A stretch of 8,442 bases of DNA, taken from NCBI GenBank assembly GCA_016764535.1, contig JAESRR010000157.1, positions 404-8,845 of the forward strand, in the 5' to 3' direction. Below are positions 1 through 5,918 of the stretch, piece by piece. This DNA comes from Cohaesibacteraceae bacterium (GTDB lineage Bacteria > Pseudomonadota > Alphaproteobacteria > Rhizobiales > Cohaesibacteraceae). The notes beneath the pieces were generated by a model. It was not told the DNA's origin. It made no database searches and saw only the letters and a program-made list of their open reading frames with translations. The position numbers were made by a program, and so were the translations under genes. Each line of letters starts with the position of its first letter. Positions within the stretch are counted from its first letter, which is position 1.

Positions 1-103
1 CTGGAAGTGCACCTACAAGGACACCGCCGAGTGTGGCTGCAAAAATCAGGATGAGTATGTTTATGTCGGCCAGTGCCATCAGGCCGGAAAGTGCTGCGTC
101 CAT
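1..103 (-). CDS. tctA: TctA, large permease subunit of a tripartite tricarboxylate transporter (N-terminal part only)
   Basis: This is the first 34 residues of the large integral-membrane subunit that forms the translocation path of a tripartite tricarboxylate transporter in the inner membrane. The reading frame opens with MDAALSGLMALADINIL and runs into a hydrophobic helix ending GGVLVGALP, which matches the conserved first helix of TctA proteins (G-x-L-x-G-x-L-P). The rest, normally about 500 residues, lies beyond the window edge. The start is 5 bases after the tctB stop, so the two are almost certainly co-transcribed and possibly translationally coupled; only a weak GGGTAAA-like Shine-Dalgarno is seen upstream. 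The order tctC-tctB-tctA is the usual one for this system. The assignment rests on a short segment plus strong operon context. Confidence 0.85.
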   Translation of the reverse strand, partial: MDAALSGLMALADINILILIFAATLGGVLVGALP

Positions 104-108
104 GGTAT

Positions 109-594
109 TTACCCGTACCAGATGTTGGTCAGCAGGCCGCGGGGGAAGCGTACCTCAAAGACGGTGTCAAAAAGAAAGAACACAGCGAACGGCATAAGTA
201 TGCCGATCAGTGCCAGCATTTTTATCCGTCGTTCACCCCAGGCGAAGGACAGTGTGGCGGAGAAAATGCCAAGTCCAAGGAACAGATCAAGTTCTGCCAA
301 TAGTACAAACCCACCGAGCAACATGATGAGGATCACCACTTGCCGGGGCAGTTTTTTAGGTGTTTTTGCGTTGTCAAATAGCAACAAAACGATACTAAGA
401 CTAATGAGCAAACCAAGGATAAGCTGCGGGAAATCCGCAGGCTGCATGCCACGTTTCAGGATAGGTGGGACTCGCTCAAACTGCGTGGAAAAATAATATG
501 CAATCAGGCATCCGGCGATGATCAGTAGTGGGACCAGTTTGCGCGACGATACGCGGAATTTTTTTTCGTCTGTTTTGGCTACCGGGTTTGGCAT
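109..594 (-). CDS. tctB: TctB, small membrane subunit of a tripartite tricarboxylate transporter
   Basis: This is the small, poorly conserved membrane subunit that pairs with TctA. At 161 residues it has the usual TctB length. Four hydrophobic segments are visible at about 20-37, 56-73, 85-116 (long, possibly re-entrant) and 127-146. The C-terminal motif FPRGLLTNIWYG (150-161) is a hallmark of TctB proteins. The N-terminus is short and basic (KTDEKKFRVSSRK), as expected for the cytoplasmic side. An AGGAAAT Shine-Dalgarno lies at 607-601, before the ATG at 594. The gene follows tctC after a 78-base gap holding a strong stem-loop and precedes tctA by 5 bases. The family call is secure; the transported substrate cannot be read from this subunit. 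Confidence 0.93.
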   Translation of the reverse strand: MPNPVAKTDEKKFRVSSRKLVPLLIIAGCLIAYYFSTQFERVPPILKRGMQPADFPQLILGLLISLSIVLLLFDNAKTPKKLPRQVVILIMLLGGFVLLAELDLFLGLGIFSATLSFAWGERRIKMLALIGILMPFAVFFLFDTVFEVRFPRGLLTNIWYG

Positions 595-613
595 TTTGGT
601 ATTTCCTGGTGGT

Positions 614-665
614 GAAGGACGGCATGGCGCTGCAAGGCAAAGAGTGTAATCCCACGCCGCCCTTC
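614..665 (-). promoter_or_regulatory. Intercistronic stem-loop between tctC and tctB
   Basis: In the minus-strand transcript the arms GAAGGGCGGCGTGG (665-652) and CCATGCCGTCCTTC (627-614) pair over 14 bp, separated by a 24-base loop. Two of the pairs are G-U wobbles. Read on the plus strand the same two positions would be A-C mismatches, so the structure is complete only in RNA made in the operon direction. It sits after the tctC stop (673-675) and ends just before the tctB Shine-Dalgarno. No T-tract follows, so it is not a typical intrinsic terminator. By analogy with other binding-protein operons it may stabilise the tctC message or attenuate expression of the membrane subunits; that role is inference. 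Confidence 0.6.
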
Positions 666-672
666 CTTGACA

Positions 673-1620
673 TTACTGAATGAAACCAAGTTCTTTCAGA
701 GCTGATTCCATATCAGTGACCATGGTGTCGATCTGGTTGCCCCAGACTTCCGATCCGGCTACCGATGTTGCGTCAAGGCCAACAGAAGTCAGGAACCCCT
801 GGTAGACAGGATGCTTCATGGATTTGAGCAGGGCGTCTTCAATTGCCTTTGCAACGTCATCCGGTGTGTCCTTGTGAACGACAAAACCACGGACAGTCGA
901 GAAGCTAACCGGGATACCCATTTCCTTTGCTGTCGAAACATCGGAAAGTGCATCCATACGCTTATTTGCCAACACAACAATCGGGCAAACATCACCAGCC
1001 TCGATTTGCGATCCGGCTTCCGCGAGATTCAAAACAGCAGCATCAACAGCGCCTGCAACCAGCTGTGTTGCCAATTCACCGCCACCATCAAACGGGACGA
1101 TCTTTGGTGTTTTCATGCCGCCTTTTTTGGTGAACATGAAGGCGGACACATCATCAATATTACCCAGATGTGTTGTGCCGTAAATAATGGCATTTTCTTT
1201 CTGGGCAGCAACAAAAGCCTCGGCACTGTCGTAGACACCACATTTTACCATCAGGATCTGGGGATCATCCGTGCCGCGTGCGATTGGACGAATGTCGTCC
1301 AGGGTCATTTTGGTTTTACCCTTGGCAAGTGTTGCTGCATGGCCAATGGTGAATGTGAGAATTGCGTGACCATCAGCTGGAAGATTTAGATAATGGTTCA
1401 TGGCAACAGCACCGCCACCACCCTTCTTGTTGACGATGACCATGTCCTGTTTCAACACACGGCGGGCGCGCAACATCATCATGCGTGTGGTGACATCTGT
1501 GCCACCTCCGTTACCGGCATGGGTAACAACTTCAATTGTTTTGGATGGGTAATCCGCAGCAAACGCTGTGCCTGAAACACACATTGCCGCCAGACAAACA
1601 CTGGCAAATAATTTCTTCAT
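673..1620 (-). CDS. tctC: TctC, periplasmic solute-binding protein (Bug family) of a tripartite tricarboxylate transporter
   Basis: This is the periplasmic receptor that captures a carboxylate-type substrate and delivers it to TctAB. At 315 residues it has normal Bug-family length. Residues 1-21 are a Sec signal peptide (basic MKK, hydrophobic core, AFA before the predicted cleavage at 21/22), and the mature protein begins ADYPSKTIEVVTHAG. Family signatures are the glycine-rich loop HAGNGGGTDVTTRM (34-47), VNKKGGGGAVAMN (63-75) and PFDGGGELATQLVAGAVDAAV (176-196, second ligand-binding loop region). Two mature cysteines (127, 212) could form a disulfide. A strong GGGAGGAAA Shine-Dalgarno (1631-1623) precedes the ATG. 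It is the first gene of the operon, behind a palindrome-rich control region. Bug proteins bind very varied organic acids and some amides, so 'tricarboxylate' is a family name and not a substrate call. Confidence 0.95.
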   Translation of the reverse strand: MKKLFASVCLAAMCVSGTAFAADYPSKTIEVVTHAGNGGGTDVTTRMMMLRARRVLKQDMVIVNKKGGGGAVAMNHYLNLPADGHAILTFTIGHAATLAKGKTKMTLDDIRPIARGTDDPQILMVKCGVYDSAEAFVAAQKENAIIYGTTHLGNIDDVSAFMFTKKGGMKTPKIVPFDGGGELATQLVAGAVDAAVLNLAEAGSQIEAGDVCPIVVLANKRMDALSDVSTAKEMGIPVSFSTVRGFVVHKDTPDDVAKAIEDALLKSMKHPVYQGFLTSVGLDATSVAGSEVWGNQIDTMVTDMESALKELGFIQ

Positions 1621-1710
1621 GATTTCCTCCCGAATTGACTTGCGACCATCGCGATACAGCCAGCGGCAATCCGCAGACCGTTTTGGTTCGCGGATACTAA
1701 GTAACAGGTA

Positions 1711-1757
1711 TTTGGTATATTGAATACCAAAATATTGAAGCGGCCAGTATATACTGG
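1711..1757. promoter_or_regulatory. Paired GTAT/ATAC palindromes upstream of tctC (putative operators)
   Basis: Two inverted repeats lie about 90-140 bases upstream of the tctC start. The first (1711-1731) is TTTGGTAT, a 5-base spacer, then ATACCAAA, with perfect 8-bp arms. The second (1744-1757) is the perfect 14-bp palindrome CCAGTATATACTGG. Both are built from GTAT/ATAC half-sites, and their centres are about 29-30 bp apart, near three helical turns, so two regulator dimers could bind one face of the DNA. The TGGTAT/ATACCA half-site resembles operators of FadR-type GntR regulators, which often control uptake of organic acids. No GntR gene is in the window. I could not pick a confident -35/-10 pair for tctC here. 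Confidence 0.5.
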
Positions 1758-1780
1758 TCCAGATGAGAATTAAATTTGAG

Positions 1781-1816
1781 ATTCATTTATTGATGAATAT
1801 GGCTATCTTTAGCCAT
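1781..1816. repeat. Two abutting 18-bp inverted repeats
   Basis: ATTCAT-(6 bases)-ATGAAT occupies 1781-1798 and is followed with no gap by ATGGCTA-TCTT-TAGCCAT at 1799-1816. The second is a 7-bp stem with a tetraloop, followed by TTT on the plus strand. They lie midway between the tctC-side palindromes and the repeats before the next gene. The second could act as a weak terminator or simply as an insulator between the divergent units, but the stem is short for that. In AT-rich DNA the first could be chance. Confidence 0.3.
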
Positions 1817-1850
1817 TTTGGGATGGAAAATGCTAACTGATACTCGCAAA

Positions 1851-1907
1851 ATGTAAAAGATACTTTACATTACAATGAGATGTACATATGTAAAGGATAC
1901 TTAACAT
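1851..1907 (+). promoter_or_regulatory. Tandem 20-bp operator-like repeats and promoter region of the membrane protein-XRE pair
   Basis: Two copies of a 20-bp element lie in direct orientation: ATGTAAAAGATACTTTACAT (1851-1870) and ATGTAAAGGATACTTAACAT (1888-1907), identical at 18 of 20 positions and offset by 37 bp. Each is itself an inverted repeat (ATGTAAA/TTTACAT, perfect in the first copy and one mismatch in the second). The 8-bp palindrome ATGTACAT (1880-1887) directly abuts the second copy. A -10-like TACAAT (1871-1876) sits between the copies, so binding there would block transcription. Position just before 1920, and the XRE regulator encoded in the same operon, suggest autoregulation; the -35 is not clear. 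Confidence 0.6.
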
Positions 1908-1919
1908 AATGGGTGAAAA

Positions 1920-2360
1920 ATGTCGCGGTATGAAAAAATGTCATGGGCTGGTTTGGCAATTATTTTTGCTATCTGGTGTTTTGCTTCGTGGAAGCTGACC
2001 GGTGTTATGACACCAGGAGACATGGCCTGGTTGCTTTGTGGAATGCTGGTCGTTGTGGCTACCGGACTGGGAGCGGCCCATATTTATTTTTGGTCGAAAG
2101 CCGCTGATTCACAATCTGATCTGGATGAGCGCGAGCAATTTATTGAAGACCGCGCGGAAAAATACAGCTATCGGGTACTGGATGGGTTTATTTCTTTGTT
2201 GATTGCTGCAGCAGTATGGGAAGCAGCCTATGGACCATGGTTCAACGGTTCATTTTCACTTTATACGCCCACCGGGCTTGTCCTTGCGCTGGTGAGTGTT
2301 TTGGGATTTTCGGGTCTTGTTCGATTTGTCACGGGCATTGTCTCCTCGAGACTGTCATGA
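1920..2360 (+). CDS. Small four-helix membrane protein with DERE motif, partner of the XRE regulator
   Basis: The product is 146 residues with four predicted transmembrane helices at about 8-25, 36-56, 88-105 and 117-140. Between helices 2 and 3 is a charged loop (SDLDEREQFIEDRAEKYSYRVLD, 66-88). The D-E-R-E motif followed by a basic/aromatic stretch resembles small membrane proteins of the DUF2178/DUF3796 type that are often encoded next to short XRE regulators. I recognise this as a resemblance only, not a firm family assignment. The start ATG follows GGGTGA (1911-1916) at close spacing. The stop overlaps the next start (ATGA at 2357-2360), so the two proteins are probably translationally coupled. 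The molecular role is unknown; a membrane sensor or modulator of the regulator is a reasonable inference from the pairing. Confidence 0.8.
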   Translation: MSRYEKMSWAGLAIIFAIWCFASWKLTGVMTPGDMAWLLCGMLVVVATGLGAAHIYFWSKAADSQSDLDEREQFIEDRAEKYSYRVLDGFISLLIAAAVWEAAYGPWFNGSFSLYTPTGLVLALVSVLGFSGLVRFVTGIVSSRLS

Positions 2361-2581
2361 GTAAAGCCGGATTGATAAACCACGTTCGGCAATTGCGTCT
2401 GTACCCGCCAAAACTCACCCAGCAGGAGTTGGCAGATCAATTGGGGGTAACCCGGCAAACTATCATTGCCATTGAGAATGGGCGTTATGCGCCATCTCTT
2501 GCACTGGCGTTGAAAATTGCCCGATTGATGGAGAAACCGGTCGAAGAGATATTTTTACTGGAGGATCAGGCTTCGTCCTGA
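2357..2581 (+). CDS. Short XRE/Cro-CI-type transcriptional regulator (74 residues)
   Basis: This is a minimal DNA-binding protein consisting of little more than one HTH_3 domain. The sequence KLTQQELADQLGVTRQTI (19-36) is the helix-turn-helix, followed by IAIENGRYAPSLALALKIAR (37-56) and PVEEIF (61-66), a pattern typical of the subfamily that sits beside small membrane proteins. An ATG at 2216 is in frame but would add 47 residues of Cys-rich sequence read out of frame through the membrane-protein gene. I therefore chose the ATG at 2357, which overlaps the upstream stop as ATGA. There is no good Shine-Dalgarno, consistent with translational coupling. It probably binds the 20-bp repeats at 1851-1907 and controls its own operon; the binding itself is inferred. 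Confidence 0.9.
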   Translation: MSKAGLINHVRQLRLYPPKLTQQELADQLGVTRQTIIAIENGRYAPSLALALKIARLMEKPVEEIFLLEDQASS

Positions 2582-2789
2582 TTAATGGCCGGGGTTCCGT
2601 TTTTTGTCGCAGGGTTGTCAATGTACAATCCGGCAACACTCATTCTTTATATCTGGTTTCCTGCACTTTCTTTCGTGTGGTTACACGCATGAAAATGTTG
2701 ATGATGCAGCTGCTGATATTAAAAGAAAGAAATCTCTGGCGGGCGTGTTGTTGAAAATTCCTGTAAGCATCGTTGCCTGTGTAACTCAA

Positions 2790-3878
2790 TCAGGATTTAA
2801 GCAATCGGATTCGGTTTTCCAGACTTTCAAGCCGTCTATTGGCCATTTCCTGGGACGTGTCGCTGATGACTGTGATCTTTAGCACTCCCTGAAAATTTGG
2901 GAGCATGACAGCGCGCGAAGCAATGAAATAGATATTACCGTTATCAAGGGCGTAAGGCCCAATTGCAGTGGCTGATACGTGTTTACGCCAGGCCTTTGAA
3001 ATTATCTGCTTTGCCCGGTTTTTGGCTTTGGTTCCGAAATCAAGCTTTACAAAAACCTTCGCCATCCGTGAACTGCTGTCTATGGGTTTTTTGAACTTGT
3101 AGAAGCTGATATATCCGTGGCCGTCGTCGTAATCTTCATCAAGGCTTACAGTTGAGTATTTCAGTTTTTTTTGCGTGACGTCCTCATAATCCGGGGTTAG
3201 TCGATCAAGGGTACGAATAGCAATATGGGCATCCTTGTAGATAAATTCCCGGCCAGGTCTTGATTTAGGGAGGGGCGGCAAGGCACCTTTCCAGGCGGGC
3301 CGGGTAAGATTTTCCAACCGCCCCAGTGAGGCTGTCATCGATTTCAGAGACTGCTTGCGGGATTTGGCAGTGGAGCTCTTGCCACTTTTCAAATCCTTTA
3401 GCGCGGCACCTTCACTTGCGTGAAATATCGCCATCCTTGACCGCTGAATGTCCTGCAGAACATCGTGCTTGTCTTTGGATGAAAGTATGGTTGTCGCAAG
3501 AGCTTCTTCTGCCAGTTTGTAGTCTTGTGAAAAAGTTGTCTTACGAGAATTCAGTGTTAAATTGATACTGCGCAATGCCTCGCGCCGAAAGGCGGGCCGG
3601 GTATAATTGATATCTCCGCGGATCAGACTTGCAATATTATCCGCCGCGCCGGGACTGGAAGACGTCGTGGCGGGAAAAGCATTCCAGAATTGCCTGAATA
3701 GTGGAGAAACAGAAGCCTTTTTCGTGTCGGCGATTTTGCCGATCAAAATTTGTTGGCTGGTAGTGAGCTTGAGAGTTTCATTTGCCTGCACAAGTGAATT
3801 GCACAACAGAAAAGCAAAGCCGAATGTAATGATTTGGCTTAATCCTGCTGGATAATAGCTTTTCAAACGAACAAACAC
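2790..3878 (-). CDS. Exported protein of unknown family
   Basis: I do not recognise this 362-residue protein. Residues 1-32 form a signal peptide: basic VRLK, hydrophobic core IITFGFAFLLCNSLV, and a V-Q-A cleavage site before NETLKL. C26 does not sit in a lipobox, so a soluble periplasmic or secreted product is likelier than a lipoprotein. The mature part has no further membrane helix and no cysteine that I can see. A low-complexity, Ser/Lys-rich stretch (about 164-184) separates an N-terminal helical half from a C-terminal part containing LDEDYDDGHGYISFYKFKK (246-264). The last 20 residues (QEMANRRLESLENRIRLLKS) look amphipathic. The start is GTG, 6 bases after GGGAAA (3890-3885). It stands alone between a convergent regulator and a divergent amidase, so context gives no function. 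Confidence 0.75.
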   Translation of the reverse strand: MFVRLKSYYPAGLSQIITFGFAFLLCNSLVQANETLKLTTSQQILIGKIADTKKASVSPLFRQFWNAFPATTSSSPGAADNIASLIRGDINYTRPAFRREALRSINLTLNSRKTTFSQDYKLAEEALATTILSSKDKHDVLQDIQRSRMAIFHASEGAALKDLKSGKSSTAKSRKQSLKSMTASLGRLENLTRPAWKGALPPLPKSRPGREFIYKDAHIAIRTLDRLTPDYEDVTQKKLKYSTVSLDEDYDDGHGYISFYKFKKPIDSSSRMAKVFVKLDFGTKAKNRAKQIISKAWRKHVSATAIGPYALDNGNIYFIASRAVMLPNFQGVLKITVISDTSQEMANRRLESLENRIRLLKS

Positions 3879-4009
3879 ACTTAATTTCCCGAATTTGTTT
3901 CAGGCCGATTGCTGGTGGCGCTGGTTTATTTCAACATTGATAAGTGGTATCCCGGTCAGAGTCGATACTTCCTTCAATTCCTGCAACGACTATCGAACAG
4001 GCCATGCCC

Positions 4010-4879
4010 ATGAAAAGCAGTAGTGATGTCAACAAGGCAGTCAACGACAATACCGGTAGCAGCCTGCGTATCTGCATGGCACAAATGTGCTCGCGCGGAA
4101 CCATAACCGGCAATGTTGAGCTGGCGCATAAGGCCTTTGATGCGGCATTGAGTGCCAATGTTGATATGTTGTGTTTCCCCGAAGTCAGTAATCTTATGCA
4201 GGATGATCTTGTTCTTGCTCTTCCACAGGTTGTGAGCGTGGAAGAGGATCGGTTTGTTCGGGCCTGCAAAGTATTTGCCCTTCAAAGCGGCATTTGGGTG
4301 CAGAGCGGTTCACAGGTTATCAAAGCGGAAAACAGTAATAGATTTGTCAATCGATCCCTGATGATCAATGGATCAGGCGAGATCGTATCGGCATATGATA
4401 AAATTCATTTGTTCGATATTGATCTGCCAAATGGCACCCGGGTACGGGAATCCGACAAGTTTGATGCCGGTACAAAAGCGGTTAGTGTTGATACGCCGTG
4501 GGGACGTATGGGGCATGCGATATGTTATGATTTGCGGTTTCCGCATTTGTTCAATGCCCTCGCCAATGCGGGTGCGCGGGTATTGTTTATTCCCGCTGCA
4601 TTTACTGTGCCAACCGGCAAGGCGCATTGGGAAATATTACTTCGGGCACGTGCGATCGAGACCGGTAGTTTTGTGATCGCGGCAGCGCAATGCGGGTTGC
4701 ACGAAGATGGTCGTAGAACCTGGGGTCACTCGATGGCAATTGACCCGTGGGGAAAGATATTGGCGCAAGGTTCCAGTGGTCCGGAAAACATCATCATTGA
4801 CCTGGATTTGTCAAAGTCCGCTAAAACCCGGGCGAATATTCCCGCGCTTAAACATGCCAGAGAATTTACCCAGGACTAA
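4010..4879 (+). CDS. Carbon-nitrogen hydrolase (nitrilase superfamily), Nit1/omega-amidase-like
   Basis: This is a cytoplasmic amidase of the nitrilase superfamily, 289 residues from the chosen start. The Glu-Lys-Cys catalytic triad is intact: E58 in LCFPEVSN, K131 in AYDKIHLFDIDLPNG, and the nucleophile C172 in GHAICYDLRFPHLF. The CYDLRFP motif and AAQCGLHEDGRRTWGHSMAIDPWG (225-248) place it with the Nit1/Nit2-like branch, which includes deaminated-glutathione amidase and omega-amidase, and not with nitrile-cleaving enzymes. The exact substrate is not determinable. Three starts are possible: GTG 3944, ATG 4004 and ATG 4010. I favour 4010 because ACAGG lies 8 bases before it. Even so there are about 18 residues before the domain begins at LRICMAQM. 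The gene is not beside glutaredoxin or DUF1178 genes, its usual alphaproteobacterial partners, so it may be a paralog. It converges on the EamA gene, 27 bases away. Confidence 0.92.
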   Translation: MKSSSDVNKAVNDNTGSSLRICMAQMCSRGTITGNVELAHKAFDAALSANVDMLCFPEVSNLMQDDLVLALPQVVSVEEDRFVRACKVFALQSGIWVQSGSQVIKAENSNRFVNRSLMINGSGEIVSAYDKIHLFDIDLPNGTRVRESDKFDAGTKAVSVDTPWGRMGHAICYDLRFPHLFNALANAGARVLFIPAAFTVPTGKAHWEILLRARAIETGSFVIAAAQCGLHEDGRRTWGHSMAIDPWGKILAQGSSGPENIIIDLDLSKSAKTRANIPALKHAREFTQD

Positions 4880-4906
4880 TAAATACAAAAGGGTATCCGG
4901 GTTGGT

Positions 4907-5815
4907 TCAGGCGACCTTTGGTTTCAGTCTCTGCCAAAGGCGCCCGTCAACGGCCAGCAATCCTGACATGATCAGGGCCATGCCGGCGATGTGACGTGTT
5001 TCCAGCACTTCACCAAGAAAACCGCTGCCCAGCAATATGGCAGTTACCGGGATTATCAATGTAACCAACGCGACATTGACTGCGCCTGCTGACGCCAGAA
5101 TGCGAAAGAAAATCAGATAGGCAAACGCCGTGGTGAAAATTGCAATGCCCAAAACCGCCAAAACCGCCACGGTTCCAGGGGTGGGACCTGTCCATGGCTG
5201 TTCAACAAATATAACGATTGGTGCAATCATTATCGAGGCTGCCAGCAACTGACCAAATGCGCCAACTGCAGGTGATATGCCCATGGTTTTGTAACGTCTG
5301 CCATAAATACCTGCCATGCCGTAACAAAACGCGGCCCCCAGACAGGCAAGGATGCCATATGTCTGGATGTTTATACCGGTCATTGCATTGCCACCGACCA
5401 AAACGGCAACACCGGCAATGCCCAGCACAACGCCGATAACCTTGTTTGGAGAAAGACGTTCGTCAGCCAGCGCAAAATGCGCAACCAGAATGGTGAACAT
5501 CGGTGTAGTGGCATTTATGATTGATGCAAGACCACTGCTTATTGAGGCCTGTGCCCATACAAAAAGGGTGAACGGGATCGCGCAACTAAAAAATCCCAGA
5601 AACGTAAATGTTCTGATGACTACCCAGCCACCAGGAACGCTCTCGCCCTTTGCACGCAGATATATATACAAAGCAATTGCTGCGATGCCGGTGCGGGCAA
5701 GCACCAGAGTAAATGGCGGAATTTCATGGACGGCAAGCGCTGTTAAAAAGAATGAACTACCCCAGATAAAAGACAAGCAGAACAACAGCACCCAGTCGCG
5801 CATCGACATTTGCAT
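4907..5815 (-). CDS. EamA-family (DMT superfamily) permease
   Basis: This is an inner-membrane permease of the drug/metabolite transporter superfamily, 302 residues and about ten transmembrane helices in two EamA repeats. Repeat 1 spans about 8-142, from LLFCLSFIWGSSFFLTALAV with PPFTLVLARTGIAA to NATTPMFTILVAHFALADERL and the helix VIGVVLGIAGVAVLV. Repeat 2 spans about 152-290, ending with LVTLIIPVTAILLGSGFLGEVL (251-272) and the matching helix AGMALIMSGLL. The substrate is unknown; relatives export amino acids or other metabolites. The frame is open upstream to 5959, but that extension overlaps the MATE gene. I chose ATG 5815 (MQMSMRDW), preceded by GGAAAA at 5826-5821. It lies 103 bases downstream of the MATE stop on the same strand, with a stem-loop between, so it probably has its own promoter or lives on read-through. 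Confidence 0.93.
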   Translation of the reverse strand: MQMSMRDWVLLFCLSFIWGSSFFLTALAVHEIPPFTLVLARTGIAAIALYIYLRAKGESVPGGWVVIRTFTFLGFFSCAIPFTLFVWAQASISSGLASIINATTPMFTILVAHFALADERLSPNKVIGVVLGIAGVAVLVGGNAMTGINIQTYGILACLGAAFCYGMAGIYGRRYKTMGISPAVGAFGQLLAASIMIAPIVIFVEQPWTGPTPGTVAVLAVLGIAIFTTAFAYLIFFRILASAGAVNVALVTLIIPVTAILLGSGFLGEVLETRHIAGMALIMSGLLAVDGRLWQRLKPKVA

Positions 5816-5859
5816 ACTAATTTTCCAAAAAACAACGTCAGGCAGGAGGCCAACAGAAA

Positions 5860-5889
5860 GGCTGAAACAGATGTAACCCTGTTTCAGCC
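5860..5889 (-). terminator. Stem-loop after the MATE gene (probable terminator)
   Basis: A perfect 11-bp inverted repeat, GGCTGAAACAG/CTGTTTCAGCC, with an 8-base loop lies 29 bases after the MATE stop. In the minus direction it is followed by TTTCTGTTGG, a short and interrupted T-tract, so termination is probably partial. The EamA start is 45 bases further on, so leakage through this hairpin could drive that gene. A bidirectional role is unlikely because the opposite side is not T-rich immediately after the stem. Confidence 0.55.
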
Positions 5890-5918
5890 CAATTGCAAAA
5901 TTATATATTGGTTGCTGA

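Noticed and set aside
476..673. 65-residue open frame on the minus strand between tctC and tctB
   Set aside because: It overlaps the start of tctB in another frame, has no Shine-Dalgarno or recognisable motif, and is explained by the intercistronic stem-loop sequence.
2216..2356. Longer 121-residue version of the XRE regulator starting at 2216
   Set aside because: The extra 47 residues are Cys-rich out-of-frame sequence of the membrane-protein gene; the ATGA start at 2357 gives a standard-length regulator.
2582..2789. Possible gene or terminator in the gap between the convergent XRE regulator and exported-protein genes
   Set aside because: The open frame 2604-2882 has no ribosome-binding site or motif and overlaps the exported-protein gene. 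The only hairpin seen, CGTGT-GGTT-ACACG at 2674-2687, is short and lacks a T-tract on either strand.
3800..3805. Lipoprotein attachment cysteine (C26) in the unassigned exported protein
   Set aside because: The residues before it (F-L-L) do not form a lipobox, and an ordinary signal peptidase site (V-Q-A) follows.
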